Assembly: GCF_026340675.1 (NCBI RefSeq)
Contig: NZ_JAPEOX010000001.1
Coordinates: 4,464,001-4,528,000, forward strand
From: Streptomyces sp. NBC_01264
GTDB lineage: Bacteria > Actinomycetota > Actinomycetes > Streptomycetales > Streptomycetaceae
Direction: 5' to 3'
DNA: 64,000 nt
Shown here: piece by piece, positions 17,868 to 26,871 of the stretch
Numbering within the stretch: the stretch's first letter is position 1
Layout: every line of letters begins with the position of its first letter
The notes under the pieces: model-generated
What the model was told of the DNA's origin: nothing
What the model saw: the letters and a program-made list of their open reading frames with translations, nothing else
Database searches by the model: none
Program-made: the position numbers and the translations under genes

Positions 17868-17938
17868 AGCGCCCGCTGTCGCACGCACCTAGTGCGGTGC
17901 CTGGCGGAGTCGCCGGCGCCAATCCCAAGCAGTCACCC

Positions 17939-18008
17939 GACCCGCGAGCTCGCCGGTACGTCCGGCCGGCTTCCCCCACTGCAGGGGGGAAACCCGAGCT
18001 CGCGGGTC
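17939..18008. repeat. 70-nt three-way-junction palindrome
   Basis: Outer arms GACCCGCGAGCTCG (17939-17952) and CGAGCTCGCGGGTC (17995-18008) pair perfectly over 14 bp. The enclosed 42 nt fold into two further hairpins: CCGG-TACGT-CCGG (17953-17965) and TTCCCCC-ACTGCAG-GGGGGAA (17971-17991). It lies between the small ORFs and the 3' end of pdxH. It could be a bidirectional terminator, a structured RNA or a MITE end. Confidence 0.6.
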
Positions 18009-18034
18009 GCCTGCGTGTACGGGCCCCTACGGGG

Positions 18035-18688
18035 TCACGGGCAGAGGCGTTCCACGCGCCAGGTGCCGGCCTCCAGGACGTAGCGGAGGCGGTCGTGGAG
18101 GCGGTTCTCGTGGCCCTGCCAGAACTCCACCGCGTCGGGGACCACACGGATGCCGCCCCACTGCGGGGGAACCGGAACCTGTTCGCCCTCCGGGTAGCGG
18201 GCCTCCAGTTCCGCGTAGCGGCGGTCCAGCTCCGCGCGGGAGGCGATCACCGTGGACTGTTCGCTGGCCCAGGCGCCCAGCTGGGAGCCGTGCGGACGGG
18301 AGCGGAAGTACGCCGCCGTCTCGTCGCGGCCGATGCGGGAGGCCGTGCCGGTGACGATGACCTGGCGGGCGATGGGGTGCCAGGGGAAGAGCAGGGAGAC
18401 GAAGGGGTTGGCGGCCAGTTCGCGGCCCTTGCGGGAGTCGTAGTTCGTGAAGAACACGAAGCCGCGGTCGTCGAACTGCTTCAACAGGACCGTGCGCGAG
18501 CTGGGGCGGCCGTCGGGAGTCGCCGTCGCGACGACCATCGCGTTAGGTTCAAAGACGTTCGCCTCCGCCGCGTCCCGGAACCAGCGCGCGAACTGGCCCA
18601 TCGGCTCCTCGGCGAGGCTCTCCTCGGCGACGAGCTGGGAGCGGTACTGCTTGCGCATGTCGGCAGGGTCAAGGTGCTGATCGGTCAC
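18035..18688 (-). CDS. pdxH: Pyridoxamine 5'-phosphate oxidase
   Basis: FMN enzyme that oxidises pyridoxamine- or pyridoxine-5'-phosphate to pyridoxal phosphate in the cytosol. 217 residues from the GTG at 18688, with AGGA about 9 nt upstream. Family features in order: [20 protein letters not shown], the FMN-binding [20 protein letters not shown] and [14 protein letters not shown], then [20 protein letters not shown] and the C-terminal [15 protein letters not shown]. Length and motifs are normal. Divergent from citrate synthase with about 200 bp between. Confidence 0.95.
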   Translation of the reverse strand: MTDQHLDPADMRKQYRSQLVAEESLAEEPMGQFARWFRDAAEANVFEPNAMVVATATPDGRPSSRTVLLKQFDDRGFVFFTNYDSRKGRELAANPFVSLLFPWHPIARQVIVTGTASRIGRDETAAYFRSRPHGSQLGAWASEQSTVIASRAELDRRYAELEARYPEGEQVPVPPQWGGIRVVPDAVEFWQGHENRLHDRLRYVLEAGTWRVERLCP

Positions 18689-18895
18689 GCGGCCATCCTG
18701 CCGCAGTGGGACGTCAGCGACTGTGCCGTATGTCACGCTTCCCCGCGCCAAGCGGAACGGACAAAATCTTGGGGCCGGTCCGACGGTCCCGAACGGATGA
18801 CCATCGGCCGTGCCGGGCATCAACGGGGATGACCGCGCCGGACCGCGAATCACGCCGGGAGCCGCGCGTGTTCGCACTATTTGAGGAGCCGCCTG

Positions 18896-20002
18896 ATGTC
18901 CGACTTCGTACCCGGTCTCGAGGGAGTCGTCGCGTTCGAAACGGAGATCGCCGAACCCGACAAGGAAGGTGGGTCGCTGCGCTACCGGGGCGTCGACATC
19001 GAAGACCTCGTGGGCCACGTCTCCTTCGGGAACGTCTGGGGCCTGCTCGTCGACGGTGCCTTCAACCCCGGCCTGCCGGCCGCCGAGCCCTTCCCGATCC
19101 CGGTGCACTCCGGTGACATCCGGGTCGACGTGCAGTCCGCGCTCGCCATGCTCGCCCCCGTGTGGGGTCTGAAACCGCTGCTCGACATCGATGAGCAGAC
19201 CGCTCGTGACGACCTCGCGCGAGCGGCCGTCATGGCGCTGTCGTACGTCGCGCAGTCCGCGCGCGGCCAGGGCCGGCCGATGGTCCCGCAGAGCGAGATC
19301 GACAAGGCCGAGTCCGTGGTCGAGCGGTTCATGATCCGCTGGCGCGGCGAGCCCGACCCGCGCCACGTCAAGGCCGTCGACGCCTACTGGACCTCGGCCG
19401 CCGAGCACGGGATGAACGCCTCGACCTTCACCGCGCGCGTCATCGCCTCGACGGGTGCCGATGTCGCGGCCGCGCTGTCCGGGGCGGTCGGTGCCATGTC
19501 CGGACCCCTGCACGGTGGGGCGCCCTCGCGCGTCCTCGGCATGATCGAGGAGATCGAGCGCACCGGCGACGCCGTGGCGTACGTGAAGAAGGCCCTGGAC
19601 AAGGGCGAGCGGCTGATGGGCTTCGGCCACCGCGTCTACCGCGCCGAGGACCCGCGCGCCCGCGTGCTGCGGCGTACGGCCAAGGAGCTGGACGCCCCGC
19701 GCTACGAGGTGGCCGCCGCGCTGGAGAAGGCCGCCCTGGAGGAGCTGCACGCGCGCCGTCCCGACAGGGTGCTCGCGACGAACGTGGAGTTCTGGGCCGC
19801 GATCATGCTGGACTTCGCGGAGGTCCCGGCGCACATGTTCACCTCGATGTTCACGTGTGCCCGGACCGCCGGCTGGTCCGCGCACATCCTGGAGCAGAAG
19901 CGCACGGGCCGCCTGGTCCGTCCCTCGGCCCGCTACACCGGGCCGGGCGTGCGCAACCCGCGTGAGATCGAGGGCTTCGCGGACATCGCCTCCACTGCCT
20001 GA
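18896..20002 (+). CDS. citA: Citrate synthase 2
   Basis: Condenses acetyl-CoA and oxaloacetate to citrate. 368 residues from the ATG at 18896; GAGGAG lies 7 nt upstream. Conserved pieces: the substrate His in [12 protein letters not shown], the second His in [18 protein letters not shown], and the C-terminal active-site region around [15 protein letters not shown] and [12 protein letters not shown]. It is the shorter actinobacterial type, with the start [18 protein letters not shown] typical of the second citrate synthase in Streptomyces. Ends at a terminator shared with the convergent TetR gene. Function could extend to methylcitrate synthesis. Confidence 0.92.
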   Translation: MSDFVPGLEGVVAFETEIAEPDKEGGSLRYRGVDIEDLVGHVSFGNVWGLLVDGAFNPGLPAAEPFPIPVHSGDIRVDVQSALAMLAPVWGLKPLLDIDEQTARDDLARAAVMALSYVAQSARGQGRPMVPQSEIDKAESVVERFMIRWRGEPDPRHVKAVDAYWTSAAEHGMNASTFTARVIASTGADVAAALSGAVGAMSGPLHGGAPSRVLGMIEEIERTGDAVAYVKKALDKGERLMGFGHRVYRAEDPRARVLRRTAKELDAPRYEVAAALEKAALEELHARRPDRVLATNVEFWAAIMLDFAEVPAHMFTSMFTCARTAGWSAHILEQKRTGRLVRPSARYTGPGVRNPREIEGFADIASTA

Positions 20003-20049
20003 GCGAACGACCGCGCCGGCCGCCCCCGCACAGGGCCGCCGCCGTGACG

Positions 20050-20087
20050 GACGGGCGCCGCATCCCCTCGGGGGTGGGGCGCCCGTC
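20050..20087. terminator. Hairpin between citrate synthase and TetR genes
   Basis: GACGGGCGCC (20050-20059) pairs with GGCGCCCGTC (20078-20087) in the 105-bp gap between two convergent genes. Confidence 0.7.
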
Positions 20088-20107
20088 GCGTTTCGGTGGC
20101 CGCGGAT

Positions 20108-20707
20108 TCAGCCGAGTTCCGAGTCCAGGATGCGGGCCCATTGGGCTACCACCCGCGCCCGGCGGGCGGTGTCGTCGGTGAGGACGTTGGCCAGGCCCAG
20201 GCCGCGGGCCATGTCGAGCAGGCCCTGCACGGTTTCCCGTACGCCCGGTACGGACTCGTCCGCGCCCAGCAGTTCCACGGCCATGCGGTGGGTCTCGCGG
20301 CCGACGCGGGCCTCCAGCTCGGCCACGCGGGGCCGCAGCTGCTCCTCGTGGGAGGCCGCGACCCAGAGCTGGAGGGCGGCGCGGAACATCGGGCCGGTGT
20401 ACAGGTCGATGAGCGCCCCGACCACATCGGCGCGGGCCGCGGCGGCGCCTCGGGGGAACAGGTCCAGCAGGGCGGTGGAGCGCACCTCGGCCATGTACTC
20501 GACGGCCGCCGTGAACAGTTCCTCGCGGGTGCGGAAGTGGTGCTGGGCCGCTCCGCGCGAGACCCCGGCGCGCTCCGCGACCACGGCGACCGTGGATCCG
20601 GCCCAGCCTTGTTCCGCGAGGCAGGAGACGGCCGCTTCGAGGAGGTGGCGGCGGGTGACGCGGCTGCGGGCCTGCTTGGGGCCCGTCTCCGTGGTCACCG
20701 GAGCCAT
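20108..20707 (-). CDS. TetR-family repressor, likely regulator of the acyl-CoA operon
   Basis: 199 residues. The N-terminal HTH (about 12-60) reads TRRHLLEAAVSCLAEQGWAG then VAERAGVSRGAAQHHFRTREEL, the class seen in regulators of acyl-CoA catabolic operons. The C-terminal ligand domain is helical. It is the last gene of the leftward operon and overlaps the enoyl-CoA hydratase stop by 13 bp, so it is co-translated with the pathway it probably represses. A palindrome at 29776-29787 ahead of the first gene is the likely target; inducer presumably an acyl-CoA. Confidence 0.88.
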   Translation of the reverse strand: MAPVTTETGPKQARSRVTRRHLLEAAVSCLAEQGWAGSTVAVVAERAGVSRGAAQHHFRTREELFTAAVEYMAEVRSTALLDLFPRGAAAARADVVGALIDLYTGPMFRAALQLWVAASHEEQLRPRVAELEARVGRETHRMAVELLGADESVPGVRETVQGLLDMARGLGLANVLTDDTARRARVVAQWARILDSELG

Positions 20708-21438
20708 GACGGCTCCCGTCGCTCGAAGCGGGCGGTGATGCCCTCGCGGGCCTCGGCGGAGGCGAAGTGCCGGGCGGACAGCTCGGTGAGGGCGGTGCCG
20801 TCCCGCTCCAGGGAGGCCCGTACCGGGGCGGTGACCAGACGTTTCGTCGCGGCCAGGGCCTCGGGGCCGGCCTTGAGCAGGCCGTCCAGGACGGGGGCGA
20901 GCACCTTGTCGACGTCCGCGTCCGGAGTGTGGAGGGTGAGCAGGCCGATGCGGGTGGCTTCGGCGGCGTCGAAGACCTCGGCGGTCAGGAAGTAGCGGGC
21001 GGCGGCGCGGGGGTCCAGGCGCGGGAGCAGCGGCGCGGAGATCACGGCCGGGACGACCCCGAGGTGCGTCTCCGTGAAGGCGTACGTGGACGCCTGCTCG
21101 GCGGCGGCGATGTCGCAGACGCCGAGCAGCCCGAGGCCCCCCGCGCGGACGTGGCCGGTGACCCGGGCGACGACGGGCACGCGGAGCTCCGCGATCTCCC
21201 GGAGCAGGGCCAGGAAGTCCGCGGGGTCGCAGGGGGATTTGAGGTCGGCGCCGGCGCAGAAGGTGGTGCCGGTGTGGGTGAGGACGATGGCGCGGGTTGA
21301 CGCTTCGGCGGCTGCCGTGGCGAGGGCGGTACGGAGTTCCTGGACCAGGGCGGCGGAGAGGGCGTTGCGGTTGGCCGGGGAGTCGAGGGTGAGGGTGGTG
21401 AGGCCGGGCGTTCGCTCGGCGTGGACCAGTGGGGGCAT
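20695..21438 (-). CDS. Enoyl-CoA hydratase/isomerase family protein
   Basis: Crotonase-fold enzyme of 247 residues. The ATG at 21438 has GGAGGAG just upstream. The first oxyanion motif is THTGTTFCAGADLKSP and the second is VRAGGLGLLGVCDIAAAEQAS. The first catalytic Glu position of hydratases is not obviously conserved (AGGLGLLGVCD), while THLGVVPAVISAPLL holds the second region. Downstream of the acyl-CoA dehydrogenase but separated by about 700 bp that contain a long palindromic repeat, so it may have its own expression. Likely hydrates the unsaturated acyl-CoA made by the operon. Confidence 0.87.
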   Translation of the reverse strand: MPPLVHAERTPGLTTLTLDSPANRNALSAALVQELRTALATAAAEASTRAIVLTHTGTTFCAGADLKSPCDPADFLALLREIAELRVPVVARVTGHVRAGGLGLLGVCDIAAAEQASTYAFTETHLGVVPAVISAPLLPRLDPRAAARYFLTAEVFDAAEATRIGLLTLHTPDADVDKVLAPVLDGLLKAGPEALAATKRLVTAPVRASLERDGTALTELSARHFASAEAREGITARFERREPSWLR

Positions 21439-21631
21439 GTCTCTCCTCCGGAGGGGGTGGTCGGCTCGGTCGGAATCCCCTCCGGGGAGGGTATGCGGGC
21501 CGCCTGCGGCGGGCTCGGGTGGGCTGGGGTGGGCCCCGGTGGGCTGAGGTGGGTCTGGTCGGCTCCGGTCGGCCGGTGCGGGTGGCTTGGCCTTGCGGGG
21601 CGGAGTCCCCGCTGCGACCTTTTGCCGCTGC

Positions 21632-21995
21632 GCGGGGCGGAGTTCCCCTACCCGCCCTTCCACCGTTCCCCGGGCTCTGCCCGGACCCCGGTCCTTAAGC
21701 GCCGGACGGGCTGAAAGCGGGGTACCGGGCTGCGCCCGGACCCCCTGGGGCTCCGCCCCAGACCCCGCGCCTCAAACGCCGGCGGGGCTGGATTTTGGCT
21801 GATGTCGGCTCGTACCCGCGCGCACCGGTGGGCCACTTCAGCCTCGCCGGCGTTTGAGGCGCGGGGGTCCGGGGGCTAGCCCCCGGGAACGGCGCCGCAC
21901 GCGGCAACGGGTCCGGGCGGAGCCCGGCTGGGGGTCCCCCCGGACGGAGTCTGGGGGATGGTGGAAGGGCAGGTAGGGGACCTCGCCCCGCTGGG
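21632..21995. repeat. Palindromic element, copy A (intergenic)
   Basis: The ~700-bp gap between the hydratase and dehydrogenase genes holds no gene I can support, but about 360 bp of it are a long imperfect palindrome. The left arm starts GTTCCCCTACCCGCCCTTCC, passes a GCGCCTCAAACGCCGGCGGG core, and the right arm mirrors it (CGCCGGCGTTTGAGGCGCGG ... GTGGAAGGGCAGGTAGGGGA). The right arm is nearly identical, inverted, to the left arm of copy C at 29885. Confidence 0.85.
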
Positions 21996-22133
21996 CACCC
22001 CAGCCGCACCCGACCACGATCCTCGTGCCGGGACGGCAGTGGAACCACCACCGACCCGCCACGGCCGGACGGAGTCCGGCGCAGCGGCCCGAAGCCCGCG
22101 CAGCGGTGCGAGGGGCGCGTCGAGAAGGCGGGC

Positions 22134-23309
22134 TCAGTAGGACTTGGGCAGGCCCAGGGTCTGGTGGGAGATGAAGTTCAGGATCATCTCCCGGCTGACC
22201 GGGGCTATCCGGGCCACCCGGGAGGCGACGATCAGCGCGGCCAGGCCGTACTCACGGGTGAGGCCGTTGCCGCCCAGGGTGTGGACGGACTGGTCCACCG
22301 CCCGGACGCACGCCTCCCCCGCCGCGTACTTCGCCATGTTCGCCGCCTCCCCCGCCGCCATGTCGTCGCCCGCGTCATAGAGGTGGGCCGCCTTCTGCAT
22401 CATCAGGCGGGCCAGTTCGAGGTCGATGTGGGCGGCCGCCAGGGGGTGGGCGATGGCCTGGTGGGCGCCGATCGGGGTCTTCCAGACCTGGCGGGTCTTC
22501 GCGTAGTCCACGGCCCGGGACAGCGCGTAGCGGCCCATGCCGATGGCGAAGGCGGCGGTCATGACGCGCTCGGGATTGAGTCCCGCGAAGAGCTGGAGCA
22601 GGCCCGCGTCCTCGTCGCCGACCAGGGCGGAGGCGGGGAGGCGCACCTCGTCAAGGACCAGCTCGAACTGCTTCTCCGCCGCCTGGAGTTCCATGTCTAT
22701 GGGGGTGTGGGTGAAGCCGGGGGCCTCTCGGGGGACGATGAACAGGCAGGGCTTGAGGCTGCCCGTCCGGGCGTCCTCCGTGCGGCCCACGATGAGGGTG
22801 GCGTCGGCGATGTCCACGCCGGAGATGAAGACCTTGCGGCCGGTGAGGACCCAGTCGTCGCCGTCCCGGCGGGCCGTGGTGGTGATGCGGTGGGAGTTGG
22901 ATCCGGCGTCGGGTTCGGTGATGCCGAAGGCCATGGTGCGGGTGCCGTCGGCGAGCCCGGGGAGCCAGGTCCGCTTCTGGTCCTCGGTTCCGAAGCGGGC
23001 GATGACCGTGCCGCAGATGGCGGGCGAGACGACCATCATGAGGAGCGGGCAGCCGGCGGCGCCGAGTTCTTCGAGGACGATGGACAGTTCGGCGATGCCG
23101 CCGCCTCCGCCGCCGTACTCCTCCGGGAGGTTGACGCCGAGGTAGCCGAGTTTGGCGGCGTCCGCCCACAGTTCGTCGGGGTGGCCGCCCTCGCGGGCGA
23201 TGCGGGCGAGGTACTCGCGACCGTACTTGCGCCCGAGGGCGGCCACCGCCGCGCGCAGGGCCTGGTGTTCTTCGGTTTCCAGTGGGGTGGTGCCGAGGGT
23301 GGAGCTCAT
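22134..23309 (-). CDS. Acyl-CoA dehydrogenase
   Basis: FAD flavoprotein, alpha,beta-desaturation of an acyl-CoA; 391 residues. Motifs: LGYLGVNLPEEYGGGGG, FGITEPDAGSNSHRITTTA (flavin/substrate binding), WVLTGRKVFISGVDIADATL, and the C-terminal VHTLGGNGLTREYGLAALI. In this operon, ahead of an MCC-type carboxylase, an isovaleryl-CoA-like or citronellyl-CoA-like substrate is likely. The ATG overlaps the carboxylase alpha stop as ATGA, so the two are coupled. Confidence 0.92.
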   Translation of the reverse strand: MSSTLGTTPLETEEHQALRAAVAALGRKYGREYLARIAREGGHPDELWADAAKLGYLGVNLPEEYGGGGGGIAELSIVLEELGAAGCPLLMMVVSPAICGTVIARFGTEDQKRTWLPGLADGTRTMAFGITEPDAGSNSHRITTTARRDGDDWVLTGRKVFISGVDIADATLIVGRTEDARTGSLKPCLFIVPREAPGFTHTPIDMELQAAEKQFELVLDEVRLPASALVGDEDAGLLQLFAGLNPERVMTAAFAIGMGRYALSRAVDYAKTRQVWKTPIGAHQAIAHPLAAAHIDLELARLMMQKAAHLYDAGDDMAAGEAANMAKYAAGEACVRAVDQSVHTLGGNGLTREYGLAALIVASRVARIAPVSREMILNFISHQTLGLPKSY

Positions 23310-25264
23310 GCTTCCTCCTGGACTACGGCGAGCAGGGCGCCGAATTCGACCTGTTGGCCGGTGACGGCGTGGAGCGCGGTGAGCGTGCCGGAGGCGGGCG
23401 CGAGGATGCGGTGCTCCATCTTCATGGCCTCCAGCCAGAGCAGGGGCTGCCCGGCGGTGACGGGACTGCCGGGGGTGAGGCCCTCGGCGACGCGGACGAC
23501 GGTGCCGGGCATGGGGGCGAGCAGGGAGCCCGGTTCGGTGCGGTCCTGGGGGTCCTCGAACCGGGGGACGGGGGTCAGGGCGTGGGAGCCGAGCACGGAG
23601 TCCACGTAGGTCGTGTTCGATTTTTGTTTCACGTGGAACAGCCGCCGGACGCCGTCCACTTCGAGGGCCACCGCGTGGCGTGCGGCGGACAGGATGCGCA
23701 CTCCGGGGTGGTCGAGGAGCTCCGGAGGCCCGCTGCGGGACGGGTGGTAGCGGACTTCGTGCTCGGCCCCGGCCGCCGTGTACCGGCGGCTCTGCGGCTG
23801 GGAGCGGAGGTTGCGCCAGCCGCCGAGCCGGGTGGCGAGCGGGGCGTCCGGGTCGGGGGCGGAGTCGGCGAGGGCGGCGGCGAGCGCGCTGAGCGCGGGC
23901 CCCCGGTCGTCGGGGCCGGCCTCGGTGAGGGCGGGCAGGTGGCGCTCGTAGAACCCGGTGTCGAGCCGGGCCGCCGCGAACTCCGGATGCCGCAGGGAGC
24001 GTACGAGGAGTTCGCGGTTGGTGGTCAGCCCGTGGATCCGGGCTCCGGCGAGGGCGTGGGCCAGGGCGCGGACGGCCTCGGCGCGGGTCGGGGCATGGGC
24101 GACGACCTTGGCCAGCATGGCGTCGTAGTGGACGGAGACGGTGTCGCCGTCGGTGAAACCGGTGTCCACACGGACCGTCGAGGGGACGTCGAGGGTGTGC
24201 AGGACACCGGTCTGCGGACGCCAGTCGGCGGCCGGGTCCTCGGCGTAGAGACGGGCCTCGACGGCGTGTCCGGCGGGCGCGGGCGGGTCCAGGGGGAGGG
24301 CGGCGCCCTCGGCGATCCGCAGTTGCAGTGCGACGAGGTCGATCCCGAAGACCGCTTCGGTGACGGGGTGTTCCACCTGGAGGCGGGTGTTCATCTCCAG
24401 GAAGTACGGGCGGCCGTCGGCGGTGACCAGGAACTCCACCGTGCCCGCACCCTCGTACGAGACCGCGCGGGCGGCGGCCACGGCGGCCTCGTGGAGCGTG
24501 GTGCGCAGGGCCTCGGGCAGGCCAGGGGCGGGGGCTTCCTCGATGACCTTCTGGTGGCGCCGCTGGAGGGAGCAGTCGCGGGTGCCGAGCGCCCAGACGG
24601 TGCCGTGGGAGTCGGCGAGGATCTGCACCTCGACGTGGCGGCCGCGCTCCACGTAGGGCTCGGCGAAGACCTCTCCGTCGCCGAAGGCGGACAGGGCCTC
24701 GGCGGAGGCGGCTTCGAGGGATTCCTTGAGGGAGTCGAGGTCGCGGACCACCCGCATCCCGCGGCCGCCGCCGCCCGCCGCCGCCTTGAGGAGCAGCGGG
24801 AGGTCGGCGGTGGTGGCCACGTGCGGGTCGACGGGGTCGAGCAGCGGGACCTTGGCTGCGCGCATCAGCTCCTTGGCCCGGGTCTTGGAGGCCATGGCCT
24901 CCATGGCCTCCGGCGGCGGGCCGACCCAGGTGAGCCCGGCGGCGCGGACGGCGCGGGCGAAGTCGGCGTTCTCGGAGAGGAACCCGTAGCCGGGGTGGAC
25001 GGCGTCGGCGCCCGCCGCGAGGGCGGCCGCGATGACCAGGTCGCCGCGCAGGTAGGTGTCGGCGGGGGCCGCGCCGGGCAGCCGTACGGCCGCGTCGGCC
25101 GCGCGGACGTGCAGGGCGTCGGCGTCGGGGTCGGAGTGGACGGCGACGGTGGCCAGGCCGAGCGCGCGGGCCGTGCGGAAGACGCGGACCGCGATCTCGC
25201 CGCGGTTGGCGACGAGGAGGCTGGTCAGGGGGTTCAGCGGGTTCTGGGGCGTGTTCAGAGTCAT
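23306..25264 (-). CDS. Acyl-CoA carboxylase alpha subunit (biotin carboxylase + BCCP)
   Basis: 652 residues; ATP-dependent carboxylation of biotin, then carrier for the beta subunit. The biotin carboxylase domain is about 15-450: SLLVANRGEIAVRVFRTA, KAAAGGGGRGMRVV (ATP-grasp), RDCSLQRRHQKVIEEAPAP, and FLEMNTRLQVEHPVTE. A linker of about 130 residues follows, then a C-terminal biotinyl domain with LEAMKMEH, Lys biotinylated. This architecture matches methylcrotonyl-/geranyl-CoA carboxylases. A perfect parS sequence sits inside the gene and encodes LFHVKQ in the linker. Overlaps the dehydrogenase start by 4 bp; 8 bp from the beta subunit stop. Confidence 0.93.
   Translation of the reverse strand: MTLNTPQNPLNPLTSLLVANRGEIAVRVFRTARALGLATVAVHSDPDADALHVRAADAAVRLPGAAPADTYLRGDLVIAAALAAGADAVHPGYGFLSENADFARAVRAAGLTWVGPPPEAMEAMASKTRAKELMRAAKVPLLDPVDPHVATTADLPLLLKAAAGGGGRGMRVVRDLDSLKESLEAASAEALSAFGDGEVFAEPYVERGRHVEVQILADSHGTVWALGTRDCSLQRRHQKVIEEAPAPGLPEALRTTLHEAAVAAARAVSYEGAGTVEFLVTADGRPYFLEMNTRLQVEHPVTEAVFGIDLVALQLRIAEGAALPLDPPAPAGHAVEARLYAEDPAADWRPQTGVLHTLDVPSTVRVDTGFTDGDTVSVHYDAMLAKVVAHAPTRAEAVRALAHALAGARIHGLTTNRELLVRSLRHPEFAAARLDTGFYERHLPALTEAGPDDRGPALSALAAALADSAPDPDAPLATRLGGWRNLRSQPQSRRYTAAGAEHEVRYHPSRSGPPELLDHPGVRILSAARHAVALEVDGVRRLFHVKQKSNTTYVDSVLGSHALTPVPRFEDPQDRTEPGSLLAPMPGTVVRVAEGLTPGSPVTAGQPLLWLEAMKMEHRILAPASGTLTALHAVTGQQVEFGALLAVVQEEA
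23625..23640. promoter_or_regulatory. parS centromere site (ParB binding)
   Basis: TGTTTCACGTGGAACA fits the bacterial parS consensus TGTTNCACGTGAAACA exactly on the opposite strand. It lies within the carboxylase alpha coding sequence. Streptomyces chromosomes carry about twenty such sites clustered around oriC, so the window is probably in the origin-proximal part of the chromosome arm. Confidence 0.8.
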
Positions 25265-25272
25265 GTGCGGGC

Positions 25273-26871
25273 TCACATCCGGAAGACGCCGAAGCCGCCA
25301 CGGGCGCCCTCGACGGGGGCGTTGTGGACGGCCGACAGGCACAGGCCGAGGACGGTGCGGGTGTCGCGCGGGTCGATGACCCCGTCGTCGTACAGCCGTC
25401 CGGACAGGAACATCGGCAGGGACTCGGACTCGATCTGCGCCTCCACGAAGGCGCGCATGCCGGCGTCGGCTTCCTCGTCGTACGGCTGACCCTTCGCGGC
25501 GGCCGACTGGCGGGAGACGATGGACAGCACGCCGGCGAGCTGGGCGGGTCCCATGACGGCGGACTTGGCACTGGGCCAGGCGAAGAGGAAGCGGGGCTCG
25601 TAGGCGCGGCCGCACATGCCGTAGTGGCCGGCGCCGTAGCTGGCGCCGATGAGGACGGAGAGGTGGGGGACCTTCGAGTTCGAGACCGCGTTGATCATCA
25701 TCGAGCCGTGCTTGATGATGCCGCCCTGCTCGTACTCCTTGCCGACCATGTAGCCGGTGGTGTTGTGGAGGAAGAGCAGCGGGATGTCGCGCTGGTTGGC
25801 GAGCTGGATGAACTGGGCGGCCTTCTGCGATTCCGCGCTGAAGAGCACCCCCTGGGCGTTGGCGAGGATGCCGACCGGGTAGCCGTGCAGGCTGGCCCAG
25901 CCGGTGACCAGGCTGGTGCCGTAGAGGGGCTTGAACTCGTCGAAGTCGGAGGCGTCGACGATCCGGGCGATGACCTCGCGGGGGTCGAAGGGGGTCTTGA
26001 GGTCGGCGGGGACGATCCCGAGGAGCTCCTCCGGGTCGTGGAGGGGTTCCTCGGCGCGTGCCGGATCGGGGTGCGCCTTGCGGTGGTTGAGGCGGGCGAC
26101 GACGCGGCGGGCCTGGCGGATGGCGTCGTGCTCGTCGAGGGCGTAGTAGTCGGCGAGGCCCGAGGTCCGGGCGTGCATGTCGGCTCCGCCGAGGGACTCG
26201 TCGTCGCTCTCCTCGCCGGTGGCCATCTTGACGAGCGGCGGGCCGCCCAGGAACACCTTGGAGCGGTCCTTGATCATGATGGTGTGGTCGGACATGCCGG
26301 GGATGTACGCGCCTCCGGCGGTGGAGTTGCCGAGGACGACGGCGACGGTGGGGACCCCGTCGGCCGAGAGGCGGGTGAGGTCGCGGAAGATGGCGCCGCC
26401 CGGGATGAAGATCTCCTTCTGGGAGGGGAGATCGGCGCCGCCGGACTCGACGAGGCTGATGCAGGGCAGTCGGTTCTGCCGGGCGATCTCGTTGGCGCGG
26501 AGTGCCTTCTTGAGCGTCCAGGGGTTGGAGGCGCCGCCGCGGACGGTGGGGTCGTTGGCCGTGACCAGGCATTCGACGCCTTCGACGGTACCGATGCCGG
26601 TGACCATCGAGGCACCGACCGGGTAGTCGCTCCCCCAGGCGGCGAGCGGGGACAGCTCCAGGAACGGGGTGTCCGGGTCGAGGAGCAGCTCGACCCGCTC
26701 ACGGGCGAGGAGCTTGCCGCGGGTCTTGTGCCGGGCGGTGTACTTCTCGCCGCCGCCGGCGAGGGCGGCGGCGTGCGCGGCATCGAGCTCGGCGAGGCGT
26801 GCCAGGGCGGCGGTACGGGCCTGCGTGTGCTCGGGGGCGAGCGGGTCGACGGCACTCTTGAGGCGGGTCAC
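25273..26871 (-). CDS. Acyl-CoA carboxylase beta subunit (MCC-type carboxyltransferase)
   Basis: 532 residues. Transfers CO2 from biotin to an acyl-CoA. Carboxyltransferase landmarks: NDPTVRGGASNPWTLKKALR, LVESGGADLPSQKEIFIPGG, GNSTAGGAYIPGMSDHTIMI, FLHNTTGYMVGKEYEQGGII and SYGAGHYGMCGRAYEPRFLF. AGGAY and GGADLP are characteristic of methylcrotonyl-CoA and geranyl-CoA carboxylases rather than propionyl-CoA ones. The GTG at 26871 has GGAGG 7 nt upstream and overlaps the AtuA-like stop as GTGA. Operon partner of the alpha subunit. Confidence 0.93.
   Translation of the reverse strand: MTRLKSAVDPLAPEHTQARTAALARLAELDAAHAAALAGGGEKYTARHKTRGKLLARERVELLLDPDTPFLELSPLAAWGSDYPVGASMVTGIGTVEGVECLVTANDPTVRGGASNPWTLKKALRANEIARQNRLPCISLVESGGADLPSQKEIFIPGGAIFRDLTRLSADGVPTVAVVLGNSTAGGAYIPGMSDHTIMIKDRSKVFLGGPPLVKMATGEESDDESLGGADMHARTSGLADYYALDEHDAIRQARRVVARLNHRKAHPDPARAEEPLHDPEELLGIVPADLKTPFDPREVIARIVDASDFDEFKPLYGTSLVTGWASLHGYPVGILANAQGVLFSAESQKAAQFIQLANQRDIPLLFLHNTTGYMVGKEYEQGGIIKHGSMMINAVSNSKVPHLSVLIGASYGAGHYGMCGRAYEPRFLFAWPSAKSAVMGPAQLAGVLSIVSRQSAAAKGQPYDEEADAGMRAFVEAQIESESLPMFLSGRLYDDGVIDPRDTRTVLGLCLSAVHNAPVEGARGGFGVFRM

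Noticed and set aside
22134..25571. 1145-codon minus-strand frame fused ahead of the acyl-CoA dehydrogenase
   Set aside because: Only its last 391 codons are the enzyme; the rest is an out-of-frame shadow of the carboxylase alpha gene (Arg/Pro-rich).
23306..26572. Carboxylase alpha gene extended upstream to a 1088-codon protein
   Set aside because: The extension is an out-of-frame reading of the beta subunit gene; the ATG at 25264 gives the conserved start LLVANRGEIAVRV.
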